A DNA stretch of 64,000 bases from SAR202 cluster bacterium. Lineage in GTDB: Bacteria; Chloroflexota; Dehalococcoidia; Lucifugimonadales; Lucifugimonadaceae. The DNA lies in NCBI GenBank assembly GCA_009392285.1, contig VFGU01000012.1, positions 1 to 64,000 on the forward strand, read 5' to 3'. Below are positions 10,489-18,848 of this stretch, piece after piece (the stretch's first letter is position 1; each line of letters begins with the position of its first letter). The notes beneath the pieces are model-generated. The model was not told the origin of the DNA. It saw nothing but the letters and a program-made list of their open reading frames with translations, and did no database searches. A program made the position numbers and the translations under genes.

Positions 10489-11625
10489 ATGGCTGAGGAT
10501 TCAATAAAAATACATAGGGGTCTCGTAGGAGTTTATTTCGACAGAACAAAAACTACGTTTATAAATGGAAAAGAGGGAATTTTAGAATACTGTGGCTACA
10601 GTATTCATGACTTAGCGGAAAATTCTACTTTTGAAGAAACTTCATATTTATTGCTCAATGGTAAACTTCCAAATCAGTCAGAACTCGAGCAATTTAACAA
10701 TAATTTAGTTGATGCTAGGCCTATTCCTTCTGAAATTTTGGACATAATAAGATCAATAAAAGATGCTCACCCAATGGATGTCTTAAGGACTGCTGTTTCT
10801 GCTTTATCTGCATTTGATGATGATACAGAGGATAAGAGTTATGAAGCAACCATGAGAAAGGGTATAAGATTAACTTCTCAAGTGCCTACAATAGTTATGG
10901 CGCACAATGCTATCAGGAATAACAAGGAGCCAATTGAGCCAAGCAAAACACTTTCACATGCTGCTAATTTCCTTTATATGCTAAACGGAGAAACGCCTTC
11001 TGAAAGTGCTTCGAAATTAATGGATAAAGACTTTATTGTGCATGCAGATCATGGTTCTAATGCATCAGCTTTTGCTGCAAGAGTAAGTGCAGGAACACAA
11101 GCAGACCTGCACAGCGCAGTAACTGCTGGAATTGCTGTTTTATCAGGACCTTCTCATGGTGGAGCAGCTGAAAATGTAATGAAAATGGTTAAAGAAGTTG
11201 GGTCAGCCGACAAGGCAAAAGATTATGTAACTAATCTCTTAAGAAATAAAGAAAGGGTGATGGGGTTTGGTCATAGAGTTTATAAATCTCAAGACCCTAG
11301 AGCTGGTCACTTGAGAGAAGGAGTAGAGCAACTTAGCCACGAAAAAGGTGAGCCTGAATGGTATGAAATACTGGTGGCAGTTATGGATGCTATGAAACCC
11401 TACCAAAGAAGAGGAATTAACGTTAACGTAGACTTTTTTGCGGGTGTAATTTATCACCTTCTTGGGATACCTACTGATTTATTTGTACCTATTTTTGCAG
11501 TCGGTCGTATACCAGGGTGGACTATTCAAGTTTTAGAGCAATATGAGCACAATATATTAATAAGACCTTTGCTAGAATATACAGGTGAGCATCAACAGAA
11601 ATATATCCCAATCGAAGAAAGATAA
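10489..11625 (+). CDS. gltA: Citrate synthase
   Basis: This 378-residue protein condenses acetyl-CoA with oxaloacetate. Catalytic regions are present: HADHGSNASAF (about 184-194), GPSHGG with the first catalytic His (about 221), GFGHRVYK with the oxaloacetate His (about 257) and DFFAG with the catalytic Asp (about 315). The length fits the short dimeric citrate synthases of Gram-positive bacteria and archaea rather than the longer NADH-regulated type. 2-methylcitrate synthase activity cannot be excluded from sequence. It follows thrS by 2 bases, and the next gene overlaps its 3' end by 41 bases. Confidence 0.93.
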   Translation: MAEDSIKIHRGLVGVYFDRTKTTFINGKEGILEYCGYSIHDLAENSTFEETSYLLLNGKLPNQSELEQFNNNLVDARPIPSEILDIIRSIKDAHPMDVLRTAVSALSAFDDDTEDKSYEATMRKGIRLTSQVPTIVMAHNAIRNNKEPIEPSKTLSHAANFLYMLNGETPSESASKLMDKDFIVHADHGSNASAFAARVSAGTQADLHSAVTAGIAVLSGPSHGGAAENVMKMVKEVGSADKAKDYVTNLLRNKERVMGFGHRVYKSQDPRAGHLREGVEQLSHEKGEPEWYEILVAVMDAMKPYQRRGINVNVDFFAGVIYHLLGIPTDLFVPIFAVGRIPGWTIQVLEQYEHNILIRPLLEYTGEHQQKYIPIEER

Positions 11626-12643
11626 TAAAAATATTCTAAGAGAAATATTTCAAGATTCTGCTGAGATTGACTATTCTACTTTTATAAATTTTGCTCTATA
11701 TAACAAAGACTACGGATTCTATTCTAATAAAAAAAGAATGTTGATGGCAGACTTTATAACTAGCCCATTAACTCATAAAAGTTTCGGAATAATGGTAGCC
11801 AAACAAATTGCTCAAATATGGGATTATTACAAAAACCCAAAACATTTTTCAGTAATTGAGCTTGGAGGAAGCACAGGAAAACTAAAAGATGACATTGTTT
11901 CATATATAAAAAAATATAATAGAAAATTTTATCGCTCTTTAATTTACTTGAACATAGACGCAACAAACAATGACTCCCTATTAGACATAGACTTTAATTC
12001 AAAATATGGATGCATTATTTCAAATGAATTTTTTGATGCACTACCTTTTGATAGATTCCAAAAAAGGGGGGGAAGTTTAAAAGAAATATTTATTAAGAAA
12101 AATGAGAAAAATGACCTTGTGGAAGTATTAAGAGATAGCAACAAAACAAATATTCTAGAACAAAAAATTATTGCAAAAATCCCAGAAGAATCAAGAATAG
12201 AAATCACAAATAACTTAAAAGAGATATGCAACAAATTGTCTTCATTTTTAGATCATTGCGTTATGCTAACTATAGATTATGGCTTTGAAGATTTAGATCA
12301 TTTGTTAATTAATAATCCCAATGGGCTCGTTAGATGCTTCGCGGGCCACAATATGGATAAAGACATTTTAAGTAACATTGGGAACAAAGATATTACTTGT
12401 GATGTTAACTTCCATTTTCTAGATCATTATTTAGAATCGGCAGGATTTAAAAAAATAGGATTTTGTTTACAAGAAAAGTTTCTCCAAAACATGGGAATAG
12501 CAAACTATTTTAATTCCACAAAAAATCCTATAGAAAAACAACAAATAGTATCGCTAATGAACCCAGATGGTCTAGGAGGGTTTAAAGTGTATTTTCATGA
12601 ATTATGCTCAAAAAACTTTGATCCACAAGGTCTGAATCAATAA
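11585..12643 (+). CDS. MidA/NDUFAF7-family SAM-dependent methyltransferase
   Basis: The N-terminal part (LREIFQDSAEIDYSTFINFALYN, shown split: LREIF..TFINFALYN, then DYGFYSN) matches the start of the MidA/NDUFAF7 (former DUF185) family. VIELGGSTGKL near residue 90 is the SAM-binding loop, and a TIDYGFEDLDHL segment follows in the C-terminal half. Mitochondrial NDUFAF7 methylates an arginine of complex I; bacterial substrates are mostly unknown. The start is GTG 11585 inside the citrate synthase gene, the only canonical start upstream of the conserved region. The 3' end overlaps the convergent aldolase gene by 7 bases. Confidence 0.8.
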   Translation: MSINRNISQSKKDNKNILREIFQDSAEIDYSTFINFALYNKDYGFYSNKKRMLMADFITSPLTHKSFGIMVAKQIAQIWDYYKNPKHFSVIELGGSTGKLKDDIVSYIKKYNRKFYRSLIYLNIDATNNDSLLDIDFNSKYGCIISNEFFDALPFDRFQKRGGSLKEIFIKKNEKNDLVEVLRDSNKTNILEQKIIAKIPEESRIEITNNLKEICNKLSSFLDHCVMLTIDYGFEDLDHLLINNPNGLVRCFAGHNMDKDILSNIGNKDITCDVNFHFLDHYLESAGFKKIGFCLQEKFLQNMGIANYFNSTKNPIEKQQIVSLMNPDGLGGFKVYFHELCSKNFDPQGLNQ

Positions 12644-13434
12644 AATTTTCCGTCTGACTTAGCTTCAGTTGTAGATGAAGAGTCATTAATTTTTTTTATT
12701 GATGTCTGGAATGCTGATTTCATTAATGCAACATCTGAGGCTATAGGCATCCACAAGAATCCTTGCTCAATTCTTCGAGAAATTTCCTCAGGAGTGCCAC
12801 AATGTATTCCTGTAGGAATTCCATGCTTCTTGCCGGCCTCCAAAACCTTATTTACTGCAGCAACGTGCTTTGGGTGTTGATTATCCATGCCTAAAGGGAC
12901 TCCAAGTGTCGCTGCTAAATCATTTGGGCCTATAAAAACTACATCAACCCCAGGGACTTCCATGATACTATCAATTTTATTGACCGCCTCGATATCTTCA
13001 ATCATTAATACTACACAAATCTCTTCATTGGCGTGCTGCATATAATCCGGATAAACTGCATTTGGTCTTGTTGCTCCAATGCCTCTTGTACCAAGAGGAG
13101 GATACCTACATGCATCTATCGCTCTTTTTGCTTCTTCAGCATTTTTCACATCAGGCACAACAACTCCCAATGCGCCAGAATCCACAACTCTTTTTATAAT
13201 TAGTGGATCACTGCCCGCAACTCTTACAAATACAGGAATTTCGGTGTGTTCGACAGCCCTAAAACAATGGACCAAATCTCCTAAATCAATTGAACTGTGC
13301 TCACACTCAATATTTATCCAATCCACTCCTGTTGTCGCTAGTGTTTCACACACCAAAGGGTTTCCACTTGAAACCCATGTGCCTATAGATGGTATTCCTT
13401 TTTTTATTTTTGCTTTTGCTATATTTTTCTTCAT
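12637..13434 (-). CDS. HpcH/HpaI family aldolase (2-keto-3-deoxy acid aldolase)
   Basis: The 265-residue protein belongs to the metal-dependent class II HpcH/HpaI aldolases, which split 2-keto-3-deoxy sugar acids or related acids to pyruvate and an aldehyde. The catalytic His is in IECEHSSID (His46), and metal ligands are Glu146 (LMIEDIEAV) and Asp172 (FIGPNDLAA). RYPPLGTRGIGATR is the conserved phosphate/substrate loop. Relatives include RhmA (2-keto-3-deoxy-L-rhamnonate aldolase) and HpaI; the exact substrate is not set by sequence. It lies divergent from KDPG aldolase and KDG kinase, which supports a sugar-acid role. Confidence 0.85.
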   Translation of the reverse strand: MKKNIAKAKIKKGIPSIGTWVSSGNPLVCETLATTGVDWINIECEHSSIDLGDLVHCFRAVEHTEIPVFVRVAGSDPLIIKRVVDSGALGVVVPDVKNAEEAKRAIDACRYPPLGTRGIGATRPNAVYPDYMQHANEEICVVLMIEDIEAVNKIDSIMEVPGVDVVFIGPNDLAATLGVPLGMDNQHPKHVAAVNKVLEAGKKHGIPTGIHCGTPEEISRRIEQGFLWMPIASDVALMKSAFQTSIKKINDSSSTTEAKSDGKFY

Positions 13435-13524
13435 TTTTTAATTATTTTTGTGAATAGTTGTATTATGTATCAAGTTTAGAAAAGAAAACAATAGAATACT
13501 CTAACAATCAGCTTTAAGGAAGTT

Positions 13525-14193
13525 ATGGGAAGATTTAATAAACTGGAAACACTAAATTACATTAAAAAGGCAAAAGTTGTCCCTGTTTTTTATGACGCTA
13601 GTCTAGAAGTGACCATAGAGGTTGCCTCGGCTTGCTACAGAGGCGGAATAAAAATTTTGGAATTCACAAATAGAGGTGATCTGGCATGGGAGGTATTTAA
13701 AGAATTAGAAAAATATTGCAAAGAAAATTTACCTGAAATGGTTTTAGGCGCAGGTTCAATTTCTGATTCAACAATGGCAGATATGTATATTTCTATGGGT
13801 GCTAATTTTATTGTTGGACCTTTAACAAACCAAAATGTAGCGATTTCTTGTAATAGAAAAAAAATACCATACATGCCTGGATGCCTAACTCCCACAGAAA
13901 TATCAAATGCTGAAGAATTAGGTTGTGATGTTGTTAAAGTTTTTCCTGCTGACTCTTTAGGTGGGCCGTCATTTGTTAAATCCATTTTAGCTCCAATGCC
14001 TTGGTCATTGATTATGCCAACAGGAGGGGTTGATATGGATCCTGCAGGATTAAAAGAATGGTTTGATTCTGGTGTATTTTCGGTAGGGATGGGATCAAAA
14101 CTTTTTACTAAGGAGATAATGCAAAATAAAGATTGGGCGTTACTCGAAAAACAATGTAAAGAATTAAGTAAAATATTAAAGGACATCAGTTAA
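13525..14193 (+). CDS. eda: 2-keto-3-deoxy-6-phosphogluconate (KDPG/KHG) aldolase
   Basis: A class I aldolase of 222 residues that cleaves KDPG to pyruvate and glyceraldehyde 3-phosphate. The Schiff-base lysine is Lys138 in DVVKVFPAD, the general acid/base Glu46 is in ILEFTNRG, and Arg50 and the PTGGVD phosphate loop are present. An AAGGAAG Shine-Dalgarno precedes ATG 13525. KDG kinase begins 10 bases downstream with its own strong Shine-Dalgarno, so the two form an operon for the lower Entner-Doudoroff steps. The 90-base gap upstream, shared with the divergent HpcH aldolase, is AT-rich and should contain both promoters; I see no clear operator in it. Confidence 0.92.
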   Translation: MGRFNKLETLNYIKKAKVVPVFYDASLEVTIEVASACYRGGIKILEFTNRGDLAWEVFKELEKYCKENLPEMVLGAGSISDSTMADMYISMGANFIVGPLTNQNVAISCNRKKIPYMPGCLTPTEISNAEELGCDVVKVFPADSLGGPSFVKSILAPMPWSLIMPTGGVDMDPAGLKEWFDSGVFSVGMGSKLFTKEIMQNKDWALLEKQCKELSKILKDIS

Positions 14194-14203
14194 GGAGGGA
14201 TTT

Positions 14204-15226
14204 ATGAAAAATGTTGCAACTTTAGGAGAGATACTTGTAAGGCTCGCTACTCCAAAAAAGGAAAGGTTTGTTCAATCAAACAATTTTGACATTGATTATG
14301 GAGGAGGAGAATATAATGTTGCTGTTTCGTTAGCTCAGTTTGGGGTCCCAACAAAATTTATTACTGCTTTGCCTGAAAATCCTATTGGAGATGTTGCAAT
14401 AAATAGAATAAGAAGTTTTGGAATTGACACCTCCAGCATAATCAGGCAAGGCTCTAGAATTGGTCTTTATTACTTGGAACATGGGGCAGCCATGAGGCCA
14501 TCAAAAGTAGTTTATGATAGAGCTAAAAGTTCTATAAGTGAAGTAGAATTAGGAGATTTTGATTGGGAGAAAATTTTTAAAGGAGTAGGTTGGTTTCACT
14601 TCACAGGGATAACACCAGCGCTATCAAAAAAAGCTGCAGATGTCACATTAGAAGCTGCAAAAGCTGCAAAAAGTCTTGGGTTAAAAGTGAGTGCAGATAT
14701 GAATTATAGAAAAAACCTATGGTCACCCCAGGAAGCACAAAAAATCATGAAACCTTTGATGGATTATGTGGATATAGCTATAGGGAATGAAGAAGATGCA
14801 GAAAAATGCTTAGGGGTTTCGGCTGAAAATCAAGATGTGACGTCAGGAGAACTAAATCCAGACGCCTATAAAGGTGTTATAAATAAACTTTTTACTGAGT
14901 TCGGTTTTGAAAAGATTGGAATAACCCTTAGAGAAAGTTTGTCAGCAAGTGATAACAATTGGTCTGCAGTATATTCTGAGGGTGGCGAAATGTATGTAGG
15001 ACAAAAATATTCTGTCCATATGGTTGACAGGGTCGGTGGCGGAGATGCTTTTTCTGCTGGAATTATCTATGGAAATCTTCAAGAAATGCCTGCAAAAGAA
15101 ACTCTTAAGTTTGCTGTTGCCTCATCAGCATTAGCACACACAATTCATGGGGATTTAAATTTAGTTTCTCTAGACGAGGTTAATGCTGTGGCAAAAGGTG
15201 ATACTAGCGGGAGAGTTCAGAGATAA
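14204..15226 (+). CDS. kdgK: 2-keto-3-deoxygluconate kinase (PfkB/ribokinase family)
   Basis: This 340-residue PfkB-family sugar kinase has the N-terminal substrate loop GGGEYNVA (33-40) and the C-terminal signature DRVGGGDAFSAG with catalytic Asp281. Its position 10 bases after eda supports phosphorylation of 2-keto-3-deoxygluconate at C6 to give the Eda substrate. AAGGAGGG just upstream supports ATG 14204. Other sugars are possible for PfkB kinases, but the pairing makes KDG the best call. A UxuA-like mannonate dehydratase at 48 kb could supply KDG. The stop TAA overlaps an ATA that may start the next gene. Confidence 0.87.
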   Translation: MKNVATLGEILVRLATPKKERFVQSNNFDIDYGGGEYNVAVSLAQFGVPTKFITALPENPIGDVAINRIRSFGIDTSSIIRQGSRIGLYYLEHGAAMRPSKVVYDRAKSSISEVELGDFDWEKIFKGVGWFHFTGITPALSKKAADVTLEAAKAAKSLGLKVSADMNYRKNLWSPQEAQKIMKPLMDYVDIAIGNEEDAEKCLGVSAENQDVTSGELNPDAYKGVINKLFTEFGFEKIGITLRESLSASDNNWSAVYSEGGEMYVGQKYSVHMVDRVGGGDAFSAGIIYGNLQEMPAKETLKFAVASSALAHTIHGDLNLVSLDEVNAVAKGDTSGRVQR

Positions 15227-15753
15227 AAGGATTTTGTCTAACAAAAGTTACTCTCAGCCTCTTTTTATTTGTTTCTTTTTTCGGAACAATTTATGCGGAT
15301 GAGCAGGGTCAAAATAACAATCAGATGGATATATCTGGAGATAAATATGATCTTAGGGTTGGGCACACGGCAAACCCAAAAGTAGGATATCTAGACCTAA
15401 CATTTCAAATTAATAGCAAGGCAAAAGAAACTCAAAAAAACAATTACAAAATATCGGTAATTGCAGAAAAAGGAGAAGAAAAATTTAAAACATTTGCGCT
15501 AAATACTTCCGACTACCCTGATATATATAAATGTGTGTTTGATTTAGAAAGAAGTGGCAATTGGATTTTCAAAACTAACATTTCTAATAATAATATTGAG
15601 GAAAATATTGAATTTTCCATTTACATTGAGGATAGGAATAGGGAGACGAGTCCATTTTCACCATCATTTTATTTATTTGCAATAATTTTCCTAATTATAT
15701 TTTTAGCTCCGTTGTATATTTTTAGAAAAGCTATATTCTATAACTTAAAGTAA
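15223..15753 (+). CDS. Exported, C-terminally membrane-anchored protein with uncertain start
   Basis: The first canonical start in this frame is ATG 15325, but the frame is open from 15208 and encodes a typical signal peptide: basic start, hydrophobic TLSLFLFVSFFGTIYA, then a signal-peptidase-like cut IYA-DEQ. Coding therefore begins upstream. ATA 15223 would give a 176-residue protein, overlaps the kdgK stop and follows GGGAGAG by about 7 bases. Alternatively, losing one A from 15243-15246 would bring TTG 15234 into frame. The mature part looks like a small beta-rich domain of about 100 residues followed by a membrane helix (FYLFAIIFLIIFLAPLYIF) and a short basic tail. The family is not recognised; a YtkA/FixH-like fold is only a guess. 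Confidence 0.65.
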   Translation: MKGFCLTKVTLSLFLFVSFFGTIYADEQGQNNNQMDISGDKYDLRVGHTANPKVGYLDLTFQINSKAKETQKNNYKISVIAEKGEEKFKTFALNTSDYPDIYKCVFDLERSGNWIFKTNISNNNIEENIEFSIYIEDRNRETSPFSPSFYLFAIIFLIIFLAPLYIFRKAIFYNLK

Positions 15754-15768
15754 AATTATAGGGGGGTT

Positions 15769-16968
15769 ATGCCTGGATTTAGAGTTGCCTTAGTAGGAGT
15801 GGGACAGCGAGGACTGCAACACCTTAAGGCTTTATGCGACTTACAAGAAGAAGAGTTAATAACAATAGAGGCTTTGGTCGATCCATTTAGCGAAAATTTA
15901 ACCTCTGAGAAAATTAACAAATATGTGCCAAAATACAACGATTCTAATATCAAATTGTTTACTGACTATGAAAAATTCCTGGATGAATGTGAAGTTGATG
16001 GAATATGGTTTGTGATTCCACCAAATCAGCATACAAATCAAATAGAAAGAGCAGCACAAAAGGGAATTGCCATTTTTGCTGAAAAGCCTCAAAGCCTGTT
16101 TTTAGACGAAATTTTTCCAATGAATGATGCTATAGAAAAATACAATGTTCCTTCGATTTGTGGATTCCAAATGGAGTATGATTCCTGGTATACAAAAATC
16201 AGAGAGTATCTTAATGATAAGTGGGTGGCTTCTATGACGATGATTAATTGTGGGGCTGTTGAAACTCATGGTGTAAAACATACGATGATTAAGAAAGATC
16301 AGGGACCTGAAAATCGCATATGGACAGCAGATAGAAAATGGTCAGGAACTTCTATGGTTGAGGCAGGAATACATCAGACCGACCTGATGAGATATTGGTC
16401 AAACGATGATATTAGTTGGGTACAATCTTCATACGTAGAAAGACCCTCAAAGGCAATTAATGAAGAAGGTGATAATCCCATCGCTTATCACGTAACCTAT
16501 GGATTCAAAAAAGGGGGAACAGGAACCTTAATTTTAACTAAACCGGCAGGGGTGTTTTATATGGAAAGGTATGACTATATTTTGACTGCAAAATCAATGA
16601 TTAAATTTGAGGACAACTTAATAGCCTATGGGGTAGAAGAAGACAACTACTCTATTGAAAAAGGCAGAAAACATTTTCAAACTAAAGATGTTTACAAAGA
16701 AAATGAAACGAGCAAAATTTTGGCAAAAGGTCCCCACAAAGACGCGATGGGACAACATAATACAAAATTAATTTCTGAAAATTTTGTAAGGTCAATAATA
16801 TTAAATAAACCTGAATTAAGAAAAAACTCATTTAAAAGTTCCATAAATTCATTATCGGCTGTACTAGCAGCGAACGTCTCTTCTTCTATAGGAGGGCAAA
16901 AAATTGATATTGATGAATTTGAATCATCTGCTAAATTTTCTCAATTTAGGGCAAAACCCAATCAATAG
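15769..16968 (+). CDS. Gfo/Idh/MocA-family NAD(P)-dependent oxidoreductase
   Basis: This 399-residue protein has an N-terminal Rossmann fold with VALVGVGQRGLQH (6-18) and the family lysine in AEKPQ (104-108). The C-terminal half has the usual alpha/beta domain, including EAGIHQTDLMRYW where the second catalytic-region motif is expected. Members oxidise or reduce sugars, inositols and related polyols. The gene is preceded by GGGGGG about 5 bases before the ATG and is followed after 3 bases by an enolase-superfamily gene. This fits a catabolic unit in which a sugar or its lactone/acid is oxidised, then dehydrated. The substrate is unknown. Confidence 0.85.
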   Translation: MPGFRVALVGVGQRGLQHLKALCDLQEEELITIEALVDPFSENLTSEKINKYVPKYNDSNIKLFTDYEKFLDECEVDGIWFVIPPNQHTNQIERAAQKGIAIFAEKPQSLFLDEIFPMNDAIEKYNVPSICGFQMEYDSWYTKIREYLNDKWVASMTMINCGAVETHGVKHTMIKKDQGPENRIWTADRKWSGTSMVEAGIHQTDLMRYWSNDDISWVQSSYVERPSKAINEEGDNPIAYHVTYGFKKGGTGTLILTKPAGVFYMERYDYILTAKSMIKFEDNLIAYGVEEDNYSIEKGRKHFQTKDVYKENETSKILAKGPHKDAMGQHNTKLISENFVRSIILNKPELRKNSFKSSINSLSAVLAANVSSSIGGQKIDIDEFESSAKFSQFRAKPNQ

Positions 16969-16971
16969 AAG

Positions 16972-18132
16972 ATGAAAATAAAGTCAGTTAAATTATGCTC
17001 TTTTCCCGTTAGAGGAGGGACTGAATGGACAACTCTTGAAATTCATTCCGATTCGGGTTTTTCAGGTTTTTCTGAACTTACGATGTCAAATTATTCTCTA
17101 AAAAACAACCTTTTAAACTTATTGAGTGACTTGTTAAAAAAAATTCAAGGCAAGGATTTAATTAATGACGAACAAATTAAAAAATTATTAAACACCGACA
17201 AAGAAAATTATGATCTTGCTTTAGCAACTTCTATTAGTGGAATAAGATCTGCCTGCTCAGATATATTTGCAAAGGAAAGTTCAAAACCATTAAAAGAATA
17301 TCTACAATCCAAATATTCATTAAAAAGCACCTTATTAAGTTTCGTTAGCCTATACGCTAATATTAATAGGTCGCTTCTTCCAGATGATGATGGCCCCATA
17401 AATAGAAGCCCAGAATCCTTTTCAAAGATGGCAAAAAGGGCTCTTGACGACGGATTTTCAAATATTAAGTGTGCTCCTTTTGATAACTATCCTAACAAAT
17501 ACTATAGAGACAATAGGTTTATTGAGGAAGGTTTAGCAAGAATAAAGGAAATAAAAAAATTATTAACTAAAGATAAAAATCTATTCGTCGATTGTCATTC
17601 AAAATTTGATGAAAAGAGTTCCTTAATTGTTGAGGAGGAATTATTCAAATTGGGCATAAGTTGGTTCGAGGAACCAATGAACCCTAAAACATTCCCTCAA
17701 GAATTAAAGGAAATAAAAAAAAGAATTAAAGGAAACCTTGTAGGTGGTGAAGAATTTTATGGCATGGAAAGATTTTCAGAATTATTAAAATCAAAAACGC
17801 TAGATATATTGATGCCAGATGTAAAATACTGCGGAGGAATAGAAGAGGCCGTAAAGATCGGGATGAGTTTAGATAAAATTTCAAATGGATCTTTCTCAAT
17901 ACATTGTCCTTCTGGTCCTATATCTTTACTAGGGAGCGCTCATGTCACATCTGCGCTTAACTCTGAACTGCCCCTAGAGCATGCAGTATATGAAATTTCA
18001 GACAGATCGGACCACCTGCACCCTCCAGAAAAAATAAAACAAGGTAAATTATTTTTCCCTAGAGGAAACGGACTTGGAGCAAAACCAAATTATAAAAAAA
18101 ATCATGAAGTTCTCATGGAAATGAACTTGTGA
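16972..18132 (+). CDS. Enolase-superfamily (mandelate racemase/muconate lactonizing type) enzyme
   Basis: The 386-residue protein has the N-terminal capping domain and the C-terminal barrel of the superfamily. Metal ligands are visible as Asp in FVDCHSKFD (about 207), Glu in WFEEPMNP (about 232) and Glu in GGEEFYG (about 259). The barrel-end His is in IHCPSG (about 311). At the second strand, the usual KxK is NIKCAP, keeping one Lys. These enzymes abstract a proton alpha to a carboxylate, often dehydrating sugar acids. Position after Gfo/Idh and near KdgK/Eda favours a sugar-acid dehydratase, but racemase activity is possible. Its stop overlaps the next gene's possible GTG start. Confidence 0.85.
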   Translation: MKIKSVKLCSFPVRGGTEWTTLEIHSDSGFSGFSELTMSNYSLKNNLLNLLSDLLKKIQGKDLINDEQIKKLLNTDKENYDLALATSISGIRSACSDIFAKESSKPLKEYLQSKYSLKSTLLSFVSLYANINRSLLPDDDGPINRSPESFSKMAKRALDDGFSNIKCAPFDNYPNKYYRDNRFIEEGLARIKEIKKLLTKDKNLFVDCHSKFDEKSSLIVEEELFKLGISWFEEPMNPKTFPQELKEIKKRIKGNLVGGEEFYGMERFSELLKSKTLDILMPDVKYCGGIEEAVKIGMSLDKISNGSFSIHCPSGPISLLGSAHVTSALNSELPLEHAVYEISDRSDHLHPPEKIKQGKLFFPRGNGLGAKPNYKKNHEVLMEMNL

Positions 18133-18134
18133 TT

Positions 18135-18842
18135 ATGGAGAAAAACAAGCCTAGGTGGGTAAGCAAAAGAAGGCTGATTAGTTTGCTTAATGACAGTGAA
18201 CTCAAACAAAATATTATTTCAATAGAGGCAATTAAATCTGAAAAAATCAAGGGAGTTAGGGGGCTGGGATCTTTTGGGGACGTGAATAAAAAAGTTGTGA
18301 TTGTGGAATCAAAAGATTTCTCATTATTTATAGGGCTTCCCTTTCCTTTTAAAGAAAAAAGTTTTGATTCTATCAAAGATCTTTTAGAAATTTTAAACAA
18401 AGACATTACTGTAGGGGTTCTATTTTTTGAGTTGGGATCATGGGTCTCTGGAATTGTGAGATACAAAAAAGTCTTGATATCAAAAAGAGGCTCTCGATAC
18501 ATTAGAGGAAAGCACAAGACTGGGGGGCAATCTCAAAGAAGGTTCGACAGAAACAGAGAAAAATGGATTGAGGGATTGAGCAAAAAAGTTTACGAGGATA
18601 TAAAGAAATACATTTTGCCTGAACAAAGTAATATTGATTATTTTGTTATTCTTGGAGAACAAAACAGGTTAAATGAATTTCTTAAAATCACAGACCTAAG
18701 CAAAGTCTTAAAAACAAAAATTATATTAAAAAAGTCTAGTATGAAAAACTACAACTCTAAAACAATTCTGAAAGCCTCTTCAAATTTATGGTCTTCAAAA
18801 ATATATTTAGATAATAAAAATGCTATAGTAGAAAAAATATAA
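18135..18842 (+). CDS. VLRF1-domain protein (bacterial Vms1/eRF1-like release factor candidate)
   Basis: The segment RGKHKTGGQSQRRFDRNRE (about residues 124-142) matches the catalytic loop of VLRF1 domains, related to the eRF1 GGQ region. In yeast Vms1 and human ANKZF1 this domain cleaves nascent chains from peptidyl-tRNA on stalled 60S subunits. Bacterial homologues with this loop are known, notably in actinobacteria. Here the domain forms almost the whole 235-residue protein, with a basic C-terminal part. ATG 18135 lies 2 bases after the upstream stop; GTG 18129 in the same frame is possible. The neighbours are metabolic, so context gives no support for a ribosome-rescue role. Confidence 0.75.
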   Translation: MEKNKPRWVSKRRLISLLNDSELKQNIISIEAIKSEKIKGVRGLGSFGDVNKKVVIVESKDFSLFIGLPFPFKEKSFDSIKDLLEILNKDITVGVLFFELGSWVSGIVRYKKVLISKRGSRYIRGKHKTGGQSQRRFDRNREKWIEGLSKKVYEDIKKYILPEQSNIDYFVILGEQNRLNEFLKITDLSKVLKTKIILKKSSMKNYNSKTILKASSNLWSSKIYLDNKNAIVEKI

Positions 18843-18848
18843 TTAATT

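Noticed and set aside
13635-14186. 183-residue minus-strand frame opposite eda
   Set aside because: eda is fully conserved on the plus strand with catalytic residues; the antisense frame shows no family pattern.
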